Part shown: one piece after another, positions 1-10,965 of the stretch
Position numbering within the stretch: the stretch's first letter is position 1
Layout of the letters: every line of letters begins with the position of its first letter
DNA from: Fragilaria radians
Lineage: Eukaryota > Bacillariophyta > Fragilariophyceae > Fragilariales > Fragilariaceae
Length of the DNA stretch: 64,000 bases
Assembly: GCA_900642245.1 (NCBI GenBank)
Contig: CAAAJI010000002.1
Location: 817,240-881,239 of the forward strand
Reading direction: 5' to 3'
Translations under genes and position numbers: made by a program
The notes under the pieces: model-generated
The model's database searches: none
Told to the model about the DNA's origin: nothing
What the model saw: only the letters and a program-made list of their open reading frames with translations

Positions 1-520
1 ACGGCATTCAATTCTACGGAAAATCATAGACCATATGGGACAATGGGCAGACAGTGTGCATTGACTGCAAGGGCTTCAAATAGCAATCATCTCCATATAT
101 CAATCAGCGCAGATATCACAACAAGGTTTCACTTCTATACATGCCCAACAGGTAGCTATGCTCGCCACCAAAGATATGCCGATCATCCCGCATCAGGCAT
201 TTACTAGTGACCTAATAGAGCTGATCCATACTCTACAAAATGAGGGCTAAGAGATCCTAATTGCAGGGGACTTAAACACTCATGATACCTCCTCTGGAAT
301 CCTAAGGCCATCTCTACAGACTAAATGATCCCAATGGAATAGCTTCATATTCAAGATGAGAGTATTGACAGAAAGTTGCTAATTGCAGCAGTAAAAACAA
401 GGCAGTGGCATATTGGTTCCGGTCACAATCCTTTTCCAAGTTCCTACAATTACCCTCAAGACAATATCTAGTGGCTAGAAAAAGTTTGAACATTTGCTCA
501 GCAAAATAAAAAATAATCCA
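1..520 (+). mobile_element. Relic of a LINE-like retrotransposon endonuclease (EEP) domain
   Basis: In the frame starting at base 2 the translation resembles the endonuclease/exonuclease/phosphatase domain of non-LTR retrotransposons. A segment IISIYQSAQISQQGFTSIHA is followed by a DLIELIHTLQ stretch and then ILIAGDLNTH at about 254-283, which corresponds to the family's GDFN active-site motif. The frame is broken by stop codons near 62, 248 and 326, so this is a dead fragment. No reverse transcriptase domain was recognised downstream, and the 5' part lies outside the window. It could also be an EEP gene fragment of another element class. The domain call is by pattern; the element family is inferred. 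Confidence 0.6.
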
Positions 521-3160
521 TTAGTAAGACAGAATATCCCCTGATTGAAAAATGGTTCACAATATATGCCCTACGCAAGTATACATGGTATAATAAACCA
601 AATGATCAATTTACAGTGCACATGTTGTACTCAAGTCCCCAAAGACATTAATCCCGTACTTACCTGTCAGGAAAGAGAAAGTTTGTCTAGATCCCACTTA
701 ATTCAGAAATTCAGCAATCCCTTAATGTTGACGAGTCCAACCAAGCCCTCATGTATCAGATATTTGATTCCATCGCCCACCAGAAAAATTGTATCACTTT
801 GAATACTAGCTTCAGAGCCAGATTGGATGGGGCATTGTACTCATAGGTTTTGTTTCCACCGAGTGGGAAGTAGTAAAAAGTAAATGGATGGAAACTTTGA
901 GTTTTATTATTGCAACCATATAGAAAATGTGGGAAGAGATGTGGACTCATTGCAACACCTCAATAGTCCCATCATCCCAATACACTGCACAAATTCAAAA
1001 CAACACCAACATACTGAACCTACAAATTATTACAGCCTAAGAAGAAAATTCCCGGAAAGCCTTCAGCAAGTGCCCTAATATTTGAAGAACACTGTTTACA
1101 ACCTCAGCAAGAAGTCACCGAATGGATAAATATGAACTTTGAAATCTTTTGAAGCTTAGTTGAAAATTATCAAGAAGGTATATGGCAGCAAATTAAAGAC
1201 TGCTGGATTACGGTGAATCAAAGTGGTGCGTAATTGGTCCTCCTTTAAGGACTTGTGTGAGTTCAAGCTACACACTGCAGTAGGTGGGTAAAGGCTAGTG
1301 TAGGATATCACGTCAAATATAGCTCAATACATTTAAGAGTTGAATTTAAGTTAGGTTAAGATCACTATTGACAACATGAATTTGTAATCGTTCATCCGTT
1401 GATATTTTATCCCTTCAAGAATGAAAAATTTCATGCGTCGAACAGCTATTTCACACTTTGGGCTCTATTTTTTTACCTTTCATAACCCAACCTGCTGAAA
1501 ACATCGTAAGTTACAACTCATTAACATTTTAACTTTATTCACTCTTAAGTCTTATAATTCAAAATGTTCTTATCACAAGTATGCACAAGATGAGAAAGTT
1601 GTACCTTGAACACCTAAAATAAAATATTAAACATTTCGTACCTTGCTCTAAGCTGCTCTAAGAGTTTATACAAATTAAAAATTATGATCTAATAAAGTTA
1701 CTTTTGCAATAGATTTCGTTTGAACTTTCCATTGACCACTTAGTCTCTTTAACTTACGTGTTAGGTTCAAAACTTATCCTCTAGGCTTATGTGCTCTTAG
1801 ATTCTCGACTTAGATTCATCATTCGTGAATCTTGATCGATTCCTGTTTGCTACTTTGGAATCTGTAATATTTATTTCTACCGTATTGATATGACGGTTCT
1901 TAAAAGATTTTAACTTATCTTCTTCATTTATAAGCAATATTCAGCGTTTCTAAATTCATATAAGACCATGTCTTTATTGAATTGTGGAAGATAAAGAAGA
2001 ATGGTTAAGTATGCAGCTTATCCTAGATTTAGATTAGTGAGAATAAGAATATTGTTTCTAGTTTTATTAACTATGTACTAATGATAACTTGGACGTCTCC
2101 AGTATCGGCACACCCACACATCTCTTAGTCTTAGTAACCTATTGTAGTATTGCTAGATTGTAATGCTTACAACCTATAGTGTTAGGTATTATCTTAAAAA
2201 ACTTAACTCAAAGGTATATCATACCTTAAGCTATCAAAATGTTATTGTTTCTTTGTTAGAACTTCAAACGAATGTTGCTGCTGTTGGAGAGACAATGTTG
2301 TAATTAAAAGGTCAACTTAATACTATTTTTGCTGGTCAATAAATATTAATGATTTGGTCAATTTAATATTCTGTGTATTCTTGTATTGCAACAGTGTTTA
2401 ATAAAACGAGACAAGTATAGTACCAATTTGATACCAGTCATCCAAAATTGCAACAATGCTTTGATCCATATGACTGGTTTTAAGGCTTAAACCAGTTATG
2501 AGTTAGACTTTTGGCTATGTAATTTTTCCTCTGAGGACATGAACTGTATTTCCTAGATTCAAGGTTATAGTGACATTTAATTTTTATTCATGTTGAGTAA
2601 ACTAAGTTTTAGTTACAGTTTATCATCTCACTTTCTCACTTAAGAGCTGCAATGAAAATCTTGATAGCATGGGCATGGCAAGTGCTTTGAAATATTCAAT
2701 AGTTTATCACCGAAAGTCTCGACAACATTCCTTTTGGATGAATGTGGACCGACTTTTGTGCTATTTTTGGGCTGGCGTAGTGTGGTAGTATTCGATTCTC
2801 CGAATAGCCGATATTTTTTCGCAAGTGTCGGCCGACGGCCAGATAAGACTGTTAAATACTAGGATGTAGGAGTAGTATCGGTGGAATAAATTAGCCTTTG
2901 CGCCGTTTCCCAACTCCAAGGTACATCCTCGCAAACCATGATTTTTGCACCTCAAAAATTTGCTGTCACGACTTAATACTCTACTGTGCCATTCACTAGC
3001 GATACCACAACTTGTCAAGCAACGTATTGCACATGCTGTTTCTTGTTAAGTAGTTAAATAGAGCAATGTTTCAATATTTACGTTAACCGCACATTCATTT
3101 AATGCCTGCCGTTGAACGGTTTTATTGCTCACACAAAATCTAATTTCTGAACTTCGAACG
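521..3160. other. Intergenic, no gene recognised
   Basis: AT-rich DNA with stop codons in all frames. The short ORFs here (545-802, 884-1078 and 2761-3018) have no recognisable motif and I treat them as chance. The first few hundred bases may continue the retroelement relic. Bases 2270-2395 are an inverted partner of 7584-7710 (see repeats). The 3' end forms the upstream region of the gene starting at 3161. Confidence 0.5.
2270..2395 (-). repeat. Dispersed repeat, inverted partner of 7584-7710
   Basis: Read on the minus strand, this stretch shares ordered blocks with 7584-7710: AAGAATACACAGAAT at one end and AACAGCAGCAACA roughly 100 bases later, with similar spacing and diverged sequence between. 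It looks like two old copies of one short element or LTR fragment in opposite orientation. No terminal repeats or target-site duplications could be fixed by eye. Confidence 0.4.
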
Positions 3161-6024
3161 ATGGCAAGTTTACCCGCTATTGATTCGTTTTGGAAAGTAG
3201 TATTGAATGAAGATTCAGATGGAGATGAAACTTCCGTAAATGGAAGGAAGAAAGCGGGGAAATCAGACAATGGTCGAAAATGGAGACTTCCTGTTGGAAG
3301 AAAAGTAAGATTTCAAGGTGAAAAGGAGAAGGATGTTGACGAAACGGAGGATATACTTGAACTAGCGTCGATGGCATTTCATTTTCCGTCCCAAGAGATA
3401 GAGGAACGAGAAGATAGTAGCTGGAGATTTATTCATTTCCCTTTTTCGAACGATGATGATCGCTCTTGCTCTACATCTAGCAACAAACAAGGTCTTAATC
3501 AAAGTCACAAGGATTCTTCGATTTGGAACGTGATTGGACTTTCCCAATCTCGAGAAGGCAGCGTTGAAGATTCAAAATCGAAGAAAAAGAAAGGCTTAAA
3601 GGGGAATTCTGACACTTCTGAGAAAGGTAGGAGCATAAAGTTCTTGGACAAAATAGGGATTTCCAACTCATCTTCACGTGATGGGAAAAATCTTGGCATG
3701 ACTGACCGCCATTCTACAACAAATCTGGAAAGACTCGATACCAAATCCCACCGTAACGATGATAAAGAAAAAGTAGGTAAAACGCATTCGAGTGTCATAG
3801 GTTCTTCTCGTTTCAAGAGGCCATCTATTCTCAAGAGCGGTAAAAGCCATCCCATTTTCCCTGCTGATGAAGAGAGTAATCAAGAGATTAAAGAAAAGTC
3901 CAAACAGAAAAAGCCCAAGAAGGATCGGTTCTTGGCTAAATCTTTCAGAACTGGGAAAACACAACAGGTTGAAAGCGAAAAGTCCAAGATGAAAAATGAA
4001 ACTAACGTTGACGACTCGAAAGGAAAAACAGTGAATCCTATGACATCTGCGATTGCGATAGCAATGGGAATAGCAACAGCTGGTGTTCTTGCAACAAGTG
4101 AGCTCTTTGAATCTGCATCTGCATCTATCAATCGTGATGAAAATGAGTCTTCACAGGTCTCAACTAAAAAGGAAGATAATCGAGAATTTTGGGATGTGCT
4201 TGGATTGGCGGTCGAGAGTGAGGCTGAAGATGGAGATGGAGACGATGATGATGCTTCATTTTCCGATAGATCACAGTCATCCTACAGTGGCTCCTCTTAC
4301 TATTCTGCTGGAACTGAATCCGACTTCAGTACCACAGCATCGAGAGGCGAAATCGAGCATGATACTCACTTTCAAAATTCCGTCTCAATCGAATCAAAAG
4401 TACCAGGAGACATACAAATTGATGATGCTTGTGGAACAGTTGTTCAGCAGCGGCAACGCAATCCAGAGTCAGAATGTCGAAATCAGATTATCGATAGTAT
4501 GACTAGTGTTGAAGTAAACTATCAAATAGAGGACCAAAATCTCAGTCCCGATTCGATTGACAGTAAATTAATACAGGGAAGCACCAAGGCTGTGGACTCC
4601 CTGAATGATAGTTTATTCCATTTTGGAGACACTCACATTCAAGATGTCCAAAACTCATCTTTTTCAGCATTGGTTGCAGAAAGGAAATGTATTAATCAGA
4701 GCTTAGTTGAAAACATTGATGCGTCGAAAAACTTGAGTTTGCCCGTATTCAATTCATGTTCTTCTTATTCAGAGAGGAAAAGTGAAACTCTTTTCGAATG
4801 TGACAAAGATTATGAGGCCTTCATGGCTGTTCAGTACCAAAAATTCGGTTCAAGGAATGAATTAAAGATTATTTGTAATCCACCAGAACCGTTTAAAATA
4901 TCAATGGGAATGGTAATCTTAAAAGTAGAAGTAAGTATTCAAACTGAGATGTCAACTTTTACCACATTCACAACTGACAAACTACAGGCTTCTACTGTTT
5001 CGTATTCTGATTGCCTAATCCGTAAAGGAGAGTGGTGGGGAGAGGACAGTCTTAGTCCTCCCCTTATTCCGGGTGTTGATGTTGTTGGAACAATTAGTAG
5101 AATTGGTTGTCGAACGTCTTCATCATTTGGGTTCCACCGTGGTGAAAGAGTTATGTCTCTCGTAAAGCATGGAGGAAATGCTCGCTACATAAGCATACGT
5201 GCAGATCAGTTAGTTAAAGTGCCAAATGGGATCGAACCAACCGAAGCCGTATGCCTTGCTGAGACATATCTTGCAGCATTCCAAGCTATCCACTGTGGTC
5301 AATTGAAAAGTATTCGCTACACAGACACATCATTATCGGCAAAATCGATTCTTATCATCGGAGTTCTAACAAATGTTGGAAGAGCGGCTGCTGAGCTCGC
5401 CAGGGCTGCAGGTGCAATCTTAATTTATGCGCCATGTAGAGAGCATCATAGAGAAAAAGTTCGAGCGTTAGGTGTAACTCCATTAGGATCAGAAAAAGAG
5501 GAATTCTTGGAGCTTCTCCAAGGCAAAATAGATTTAGTTATCGATGCTACGGCTGAAATTAAGTCTGACGTGGAAAATTATTACACAACCCTAAAACCAA
5601 GTGGAAATTATTTATTGGTGGGAAGGTCAAGAGAAAAGCGTGCCTTTATCTTATCCAGATGGACAAAACAACTTTCAAGCCGTTTGCCTGCTATTGGCAG
5701 TCTTGAGGCATTGGAGAATAATGTTCACTCTTACGATATCTACGAGAAATGGGACACTAACATCGATTGCTGTAAGGTAAGGAATTTAAAATTGACATCA
5801 ACATCTTATCATAATAATCCAATTCTCATATCTTGAAACGCTAGCGTGATCTCGACCACATGCTGAAGCTTCTATGTGAAAGATGTATCAGTCCCAAGAT
5901 TATGGATCGAATACCCTTATCCAAAGTAGTAAAGGGACAACAGGTTTTAGATGCAAAACGAATTCAGGGTTTCCTTGTTTGTGAGCCTTGGATTAAATCT
6001 AGTCCAGAAATCTGTAAGTGCTAA
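3161..6024 (+). CDS. Disordered N-terminal region fused to quinone oxidoreductase-like MDR domain
   Basis: Predicted two-exon gene, join(3161..5776,5845..6024), 931 aa. An in-frame TTG lies upstream at 3125, but the first ATG is at 3161 in good context (ACGATGG). Residues 1-550 are low-complexity, rich in Ser, Lys and acidic residues, with one hydrophobic Ala-rich segment near 293-312. Residues about 560-931 resemble a medium-chain dehydrogenase/reductase of the quinone oxidoreductase type. There is a GroES-like part with IPGVDVVGTISRIG, then a Rossmann-like segment LIIGVLTNVGRAAAELARA, where the usual GxGxxG is degenerate. Exon 2 supplies the family-typical end (LDHMLKLLCERCISPKI, IPLSKVVKGQQVL), which supports the 68-nt intron. 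No catalytic zinc ligands are obvious, as expected for this subfamily. Substrate unknown. A further donor-like GTAAGT near 6014 means the very C-terminus could differ. Confidence 0.8.
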
Positions 6025-7046
6025 TCTTGATTCTGATGAATATCAAAATATGGATGCCTCAAACTTTGGCTTAAGTTTTCACGATCCTAAAAAATCAAGA
6101 AAACGATGAAAAGGGCCCACATTCTTCTATGTCAGTTTTCTAGCGGAATCTGTCAAAAAAGTAGAAACTTTGGCCTCAGGTAACTTAATTCATCTTATTT
6201 GTATTCAGTGGAAAAGTATATCCTACCGAAATAGTCCATTCCTTCTAAATATAGTTTACTTCATCATCTTACTGATTGCTCAAATAAGGATTAATTACAT
6301 CTGTATCGAGTGAACTTAGGATCACTTTCTAAACTTGTCTTCTATTGACTACTCCATGACATAAAAAGGCGATGTTGCTAAAACAATTGTTCGAATTAGC
6401 TCTGTTCATCATGCGGCAACACTCAGTTGCAACTATCTTTGCTTAAAAACTAAATACCTGAGATTTCTAAAGATAAGTGCTGCAACTATATTACGTAACT
6501 GAATGCTATCCGACATTCAACTAAACTGGGGATTTTGTGGAATGGACACCCACAAGAATAGATATTGACTAATTCATCCCTTGAGGTAGTCACTTTTTGA
6601 GAAATATAGTCTTGATGTTATCCATAACAATTTTATAGTTGTTCTATTTCTACCGAGCAATTCCGCATTGGATTCAATATCCAAAAATTTATAGCGCTAT
6701 ACATGTTTTAGACATTTTCTGACACTAAAACTAGAATCCATGAATTGTTGCACTCACGCCATGTTTTAAGATAGTTAGAAGATTCTTAGCAACGTTATGT
6801 CACTTTCGATACTTCTTATGTCTAGTTTTGAGCCCTTAATGACCAATGTATTCATCAAAACCTGTTTCACTGAATCATAAATTAGCGAATTTTCTTAAGT
6901 TAAGTCATATATTAGTTGAGTTTGTCTTTTTAGCTTAATTCACTTGCTAAAGTTATGAAGTCATAGTCATTCACAATTACATTTTCTACTCTTCTTTGAA
7001 AATTTGATTTTGTCAGTAATATCTTAATTTCAAGCACACTCGCTTA

Positions 7047-7244
7047 GGCTACATCAACGCTGATTTCGGCGAAATTTACGAGGCTGAGATGAGATCTGCG
7101 GCCAATTCAGAATTGAGCAGGTCTATCGGAACATCACATGACAGAGGCTTATGTTCTCAACAGTTTATCCTTGTTCCATTGAAGCAAATTTGGATGTGCA
7201 GTCGCAGGACAAGGAGAAGAGACTTTCTTGGTATCAAGATTTGA
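7047..7244 (+). pseudogene. Possible ABCG/PDR transporter fragment
   Basis: One open stretch stands out from its AT-rich surroundings. It reads GYINADFGEIYEAEMRSA, then an SELSR block, then QQFILVPLKQIWMCSRR before a TGA. The order resembles the linker between the nucleotide-binding and membrane domains of pleiotropic-drug-resistance ABCG transporters: ADFxEIY, then ELS, then a Q-F-x-x-x-L-x-x-Q-x-W segment and an Arg-rich end. No other part of such a transporter is visible nearby, so this would be a relic. The match is short and could be coincidence. Confidence 0.3.
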
Positions 7245-7583
7245 ACAAAATATATTATTTTCTAGTCTCTGCCCCAGGGTTTTCCCTTAAGAATTCAATT
7301 GTACAATAAAGAAAATTTAAAGCATTTTTAATGCAAATGCTGTTAAAATTTTCATTGTAGTCCAAAGTGGATAACTCTAATTGCAATTATTATCTGCAAC
7401 AAAAATGAAATGCCTTAAAAAAATGAAAAAATATAAATGACTATATTCCTTTAATTTGAGAAAAAAATCTTTCATACTGCTTAATCTAAAGTCTGTCATA
7501 ACTGGCTTAATCAGCATTGCTTGGGATGACTTTTATCAAATTAATCCTTGATTAATCTCAATTTCTTAAGCTTTCATACAAAT

Positions 7584-7710
7584 AAAGAATACACAGAATT
7601 AAAGTTAACAGAACAATGATATTGACTATGCACCAACAACAACGTTTTGATTTTTTCACTACAGCTTTTCTTCTCTAACAGCAGCAACAATCCTTGACGT
7701 TCCAATAACA
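7584..7710 (+). repeat. Dispersed repeat, inverted partner of 2270-2395
   Basis: Begins with AAGAATACACAGAAT and carries AACAGCAGCAACA about 95 bases on, the same order as the minus strand of 2270-2395. A second CAGCAG run follows at about 7709. Likely an old transposable-element or LTR fragment; boundaries are approximate. Confidence 0.4.
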
Positions 7711-9573
7711 GCAGCAGTAATGACTTCTACATGAACAACGTCAAGAAAGCTAAAATAGGACGTCAAACCATATTTATTATGGGACATAAAGTGTCTAACT
7801 TTACACTTTCCTAATGTCAATGTTAAAGAAATGATATATTTACTTAATCACAGAGACAGTTCTGTCATGTTGAATACATTTGACGATGCCAATGTAATGT
7901 CAGATCAAGTTGTAAAACTGAAAGATTGTGTCATGCATTAAATTGTATGACCTGCAAAGTCAAAGTTCACACATAGCATTAAAAAACCCATGCCATAATT
8001 ATTGTTGGGAATTTATAAACGGAAATTCAAAGATTCACTAGTCTGGATTGTCCATGATTATCTTGTATAATATAATTCACTCTGCGTAGCAAAGCAAGCT
8101 CCAACTACTAGTCCTACTACTAAAACAATTCGCGTCTTTTGCATCTTGGTAATCAATCCAAGCGGAAGTCGCTACGAAATAAAAATCTAGGAAGTCACAG
8201 GATCAAGTGATTCTTAAAATGTGTAACAGTTTGAACTTTGAATTCAAATAATAAAATGAAAGCTTTCAGTATTAGAAAATTAAAAATAGCTGATATATAT
8301 ACTGAGTTTCATCCCTAGCCCCTTCAGATTTTATGACAAGAAATATTCTTGGTGTGTGTGCTTTTTGGCTCGTTAGTGCAGAACCATGCATACATTTGAT
8401 TGTTGAGTCCAAGGGACCAAGCATTTCGAACTTCCAGAAGTTTTGAGAAATACTGGGGGAATCAACTCCTATCTTTTTTCACACAAGGACAGTAGGGATA
8501 AGGATGGTAGCGATGGTACAAGACCAAACTGGAAACAAAAGACAAGTTTGGAGTATCATCAAAATATTCCACCTATCTGAGTTCCAATTAAATGTTTTAC
8601 AATTGATTTTAGCAAAATTAATCATTTGTCTACAATTTTATATGGAACTAACACTTTCACTTTGCCAAAACTTCCCATGGACTAAGGGGCACAGAAATCC
8701 ATGAAAAATGTAGATTATCATATTCATTTCAGAAACATTATTTTTCGTATTGATGAATATTCAGTTGTTCTTTATTATTATGATAGAACTTGAGCAAACG
8801 GCAACATACAATGAATACAACAGTCAGAATCTCGTCTAAGGTACACAACTTCCACGATTTAGATCACCTTAGCATGAGTGTCCTACTATTAACTCCAGGA
8901 GAAAATTGTTGAATTACTCCTTGTTTTCACGTTGCGATGCCTTGGCTATAAAATGTCCTTCAACAACGAGGACAGGAAAGTTTCGGGAAAAGGAGAAGAA
9001 TGTAAGAATATCGTTATCCTAACCTTACCTATGAAACTGCGTGAGCAATGTAGAAGGAAAATTCTTATGTCATAGAAAACTACTGCTCAATTTCTTTGTT
9101 TCATGTGTCTATTCAAGCAAAAACTTCAACAGAAATCATACTTTCAAATTCATATGGCTGCTATTGAATATCTTTGGTGCAAACAGTAATATTCATGTTG
9201 TGTATTGAATTGTGCCAAAAACATGTATACCTTTCCAATAATTGCGTACTATCCTACGTCTATCCACTATAGCATTTCAGTGCCTGCCCAAAGATCCTCA
9301 GTCTCCAAAGGATGTATTATCTCTTTAAGAGAAACAATAATGCACATAATCAAAATTTAGGCGGCTAAATCATAATTATATCCGAATTGTTGTAAAGAAT
9401 AAATCCTGAGTTTTGTTGCTTGTAACTAAGTTGAACTCAATAATGGACTCAAAATTTAACTTGGAAACCGTTGTACCATGTCGATGACCACTGGTCAGGG
9501 TCGCTAAAACGATTGTTGAAAGGATAACCTTAACGGTAATGAGATGCTGGTCTTTTGAAAATTCAGAGGACGT

Positions 9574-9727
9574 GGTTGGAAATAAATGGGATATGAGTAC
9601 TGAACAGTTGTTTCTGCTGTGATGTTCAGTGACTAAACGGTAAGACAACCGGTTGGAAATAAATGGGATATGAGTACTGAACAGTTGTTTCTGCTGTGAT
9701 GTTCAGTGACTAAACGGTAAGACAACC
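9574..9727. repeat. Perfect 77-bp tandem duplication upstream of rpl28
   Basis: Bases 9574-9650 are repeated without any mismatch at 9651-9727 (unit 77 bp, two copies, head to tail). The second copy ends 79 bp before the rpl28 start codon, so the duplication lies in the likely promoter or 5' leader. Perfect identity means it is either recent or an assembly artefact. No function is evident. Confidence 0.95.
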
Positions 9728-9806
9728 TATCAGACTAAAAAAATTCTACATCACGCATCAGTTCATCTTCATCAGCAAACTTACGGTAGAGAGAAAAATA
9801 AGCAAG

Positions 9807-10505
9807 ATGAAGTCTATGTTCTCTTTCATCCTCATCGCTCTTACTATTGCCATCACTTCCGCTTTCGGAACATTCACTCCTGTTATCTCTAAATCTTCAA
9901 GTGTTGTAAGTTGTTTTTGTGAACGCAATTCTTCGAACATTTTGGATGGTTTTGCGGTTGGGAGGAAGTGGGGATAGCTATCGTCGTCGTACGTCAGAAA
10001 CTGATCAAATTTTTATATTCGTGTTGTTGCTTTCTGAGGATGGAATCCGACCTTACATCGTATATCTCTAGACTCTTTTCCATGCTTTGTTACGACATTG
10101 TATTCTTGTTTCTAAATGTTTTGTTCGGCGAAATAAAATTGTTCTTCGTGACTTTCCTTTTCTCTCTCTTGTCATCTTGTGGAAATACGTTCTATCCTCA
10201 ACTAACCATTATGCTTCCAGCCATTCGTACGAACCACTCGTGGATCCAACATGGAAATGAGAGCTCGTGTCTGCGATCTGTTGGGAAAGAAGCCCAATCG
10301 TCAAGCTTGCGTCGTTACCTTCTCGCACAGGCGTATTAAAAAGGTTCAAGAGGTCAATCTTCAAACCAAGCGTTTCTTTTCGGAAGAATTGGGACGTAAC
10401 GTCCGATTGCGTCTTTCCACCAAGGGAATCAAGACAGTTACAAAGTATGGAGGCATCGATGCTGCCGCTAAGAAATTTGACCTTGACCTAACTAAGTTCG
10501 CTTAA
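9807..10505 (+). CDS. rpl28: Plastid 50S ribosomal protein L28 precursor
   Basis: Two exons, join(9807..9905,10221..10505), 127 aa. Exon 1 encodes a signal peptide (residues 1-19, hydrophobic core FSFILIALTIAI) ending in the TSAF-G motif at 17-21. Phe at the predicted cleavage site is the hallmark of import into complex red-lineage plastids. Residues from 21 form a basic, Ser/Thr-rich transit peptide. Exon 2 holds the bL28 domain: CDLLGKKPNRQACVVTFSHR near the start and RLRLSTKGIKTVTKYGG later, at full family length. The 315-nt intron is in phase 0 with a GTAAGT donor and separates targeting exon from mature protein. The protein belongs to the large subunit of the plastid ribosome; a nuclear location fits its absence from diatom plastid genomes. 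It converges on the PLAC8 gene. A perfect tandem duplication lies just upstream. Confidence 0.93.
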
Positions 10506-10965
10506 GATTACTATTTCTTGAGTCTCGTTTTATGGTTTCTAATGATAAATCGTAATAAGCAATTCAATCTGTTGATGAATTATATTTACGTCAATAATTT
10601 CAGAACGCTCCATAAAATATTATTTTGACTTGCTGAAATATATTTGACTCTAGTGCGGATTTATGGAAACTTTGATGCCAATCACATATCTAAGCAATCG
10701 TGTGAACAGAGTTGAAGGATAAATTTTCTAATTTAATTTTAATTTTGAAATTATTGCCATGTGTCGATTTTCATCGCTCCGTGATATATGGTTAAACGAC
10801 AATGAGGATGGGATAACAGCTATAATTATCAGAGCGCTAGAAGCGCAGATTTCAGAATAAAAACTGATGTAAACAGCGTAACCAGCGTAACCTTTTCCTC
10901 AAAGGTAGCAGTAAATGTGCGGCGATTTCCCAGTTGCACATAATGACATTATGACTTCTCCTCGG
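10506..10965. other. Convergent intergenic spacer
   Basis: 460 bp between the stop codons of rpl28 and the PLAC8-family gene, which point toward each other. AT-rich, presumably two 3' UTRs. I see no additional gene or clear terminator structure. Confidence 0.5.

Larger units (their letters stand above)
6025..9573. other. Gene desert, about 3.5 kb
   Basis: Long AT-rich stretch with no intact gene recognised on either strand. It contains a possible ABCG-transporter relic (7047-7244) and a diverged repeat copy (7584-7710). ORFs at 8504-8704 and 9376-9648 have no motif; the latter overlaps the 77-bp duplication and looks fortuitous. Nothing else could be supported. Confidence 0.5.

Noticed and set aside
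3125..3160. Upstream extension of the MDR gene from a TTG
   Set aside because: Nuclear genes normally start at ATG; the next in-frame ATG at 3161 has better context. The same reasoning moved the starts of NCAPH2 exon 2, the DUF5939-like gene, the ERGIC-like gene and Wee1.
3046..4502. Several ORFs antisense to or in other frames of the MDR gene
   Set aside because: They are shadows of the biased codon composition of the disordered region and carry no motif.
8058..8144. Minus-strand 28-codon ORF with a good signal-peptide-like hydrophobic core
   Set aside because: Too short, no credible donor leading to another exon, and no conserved continuation was seen.
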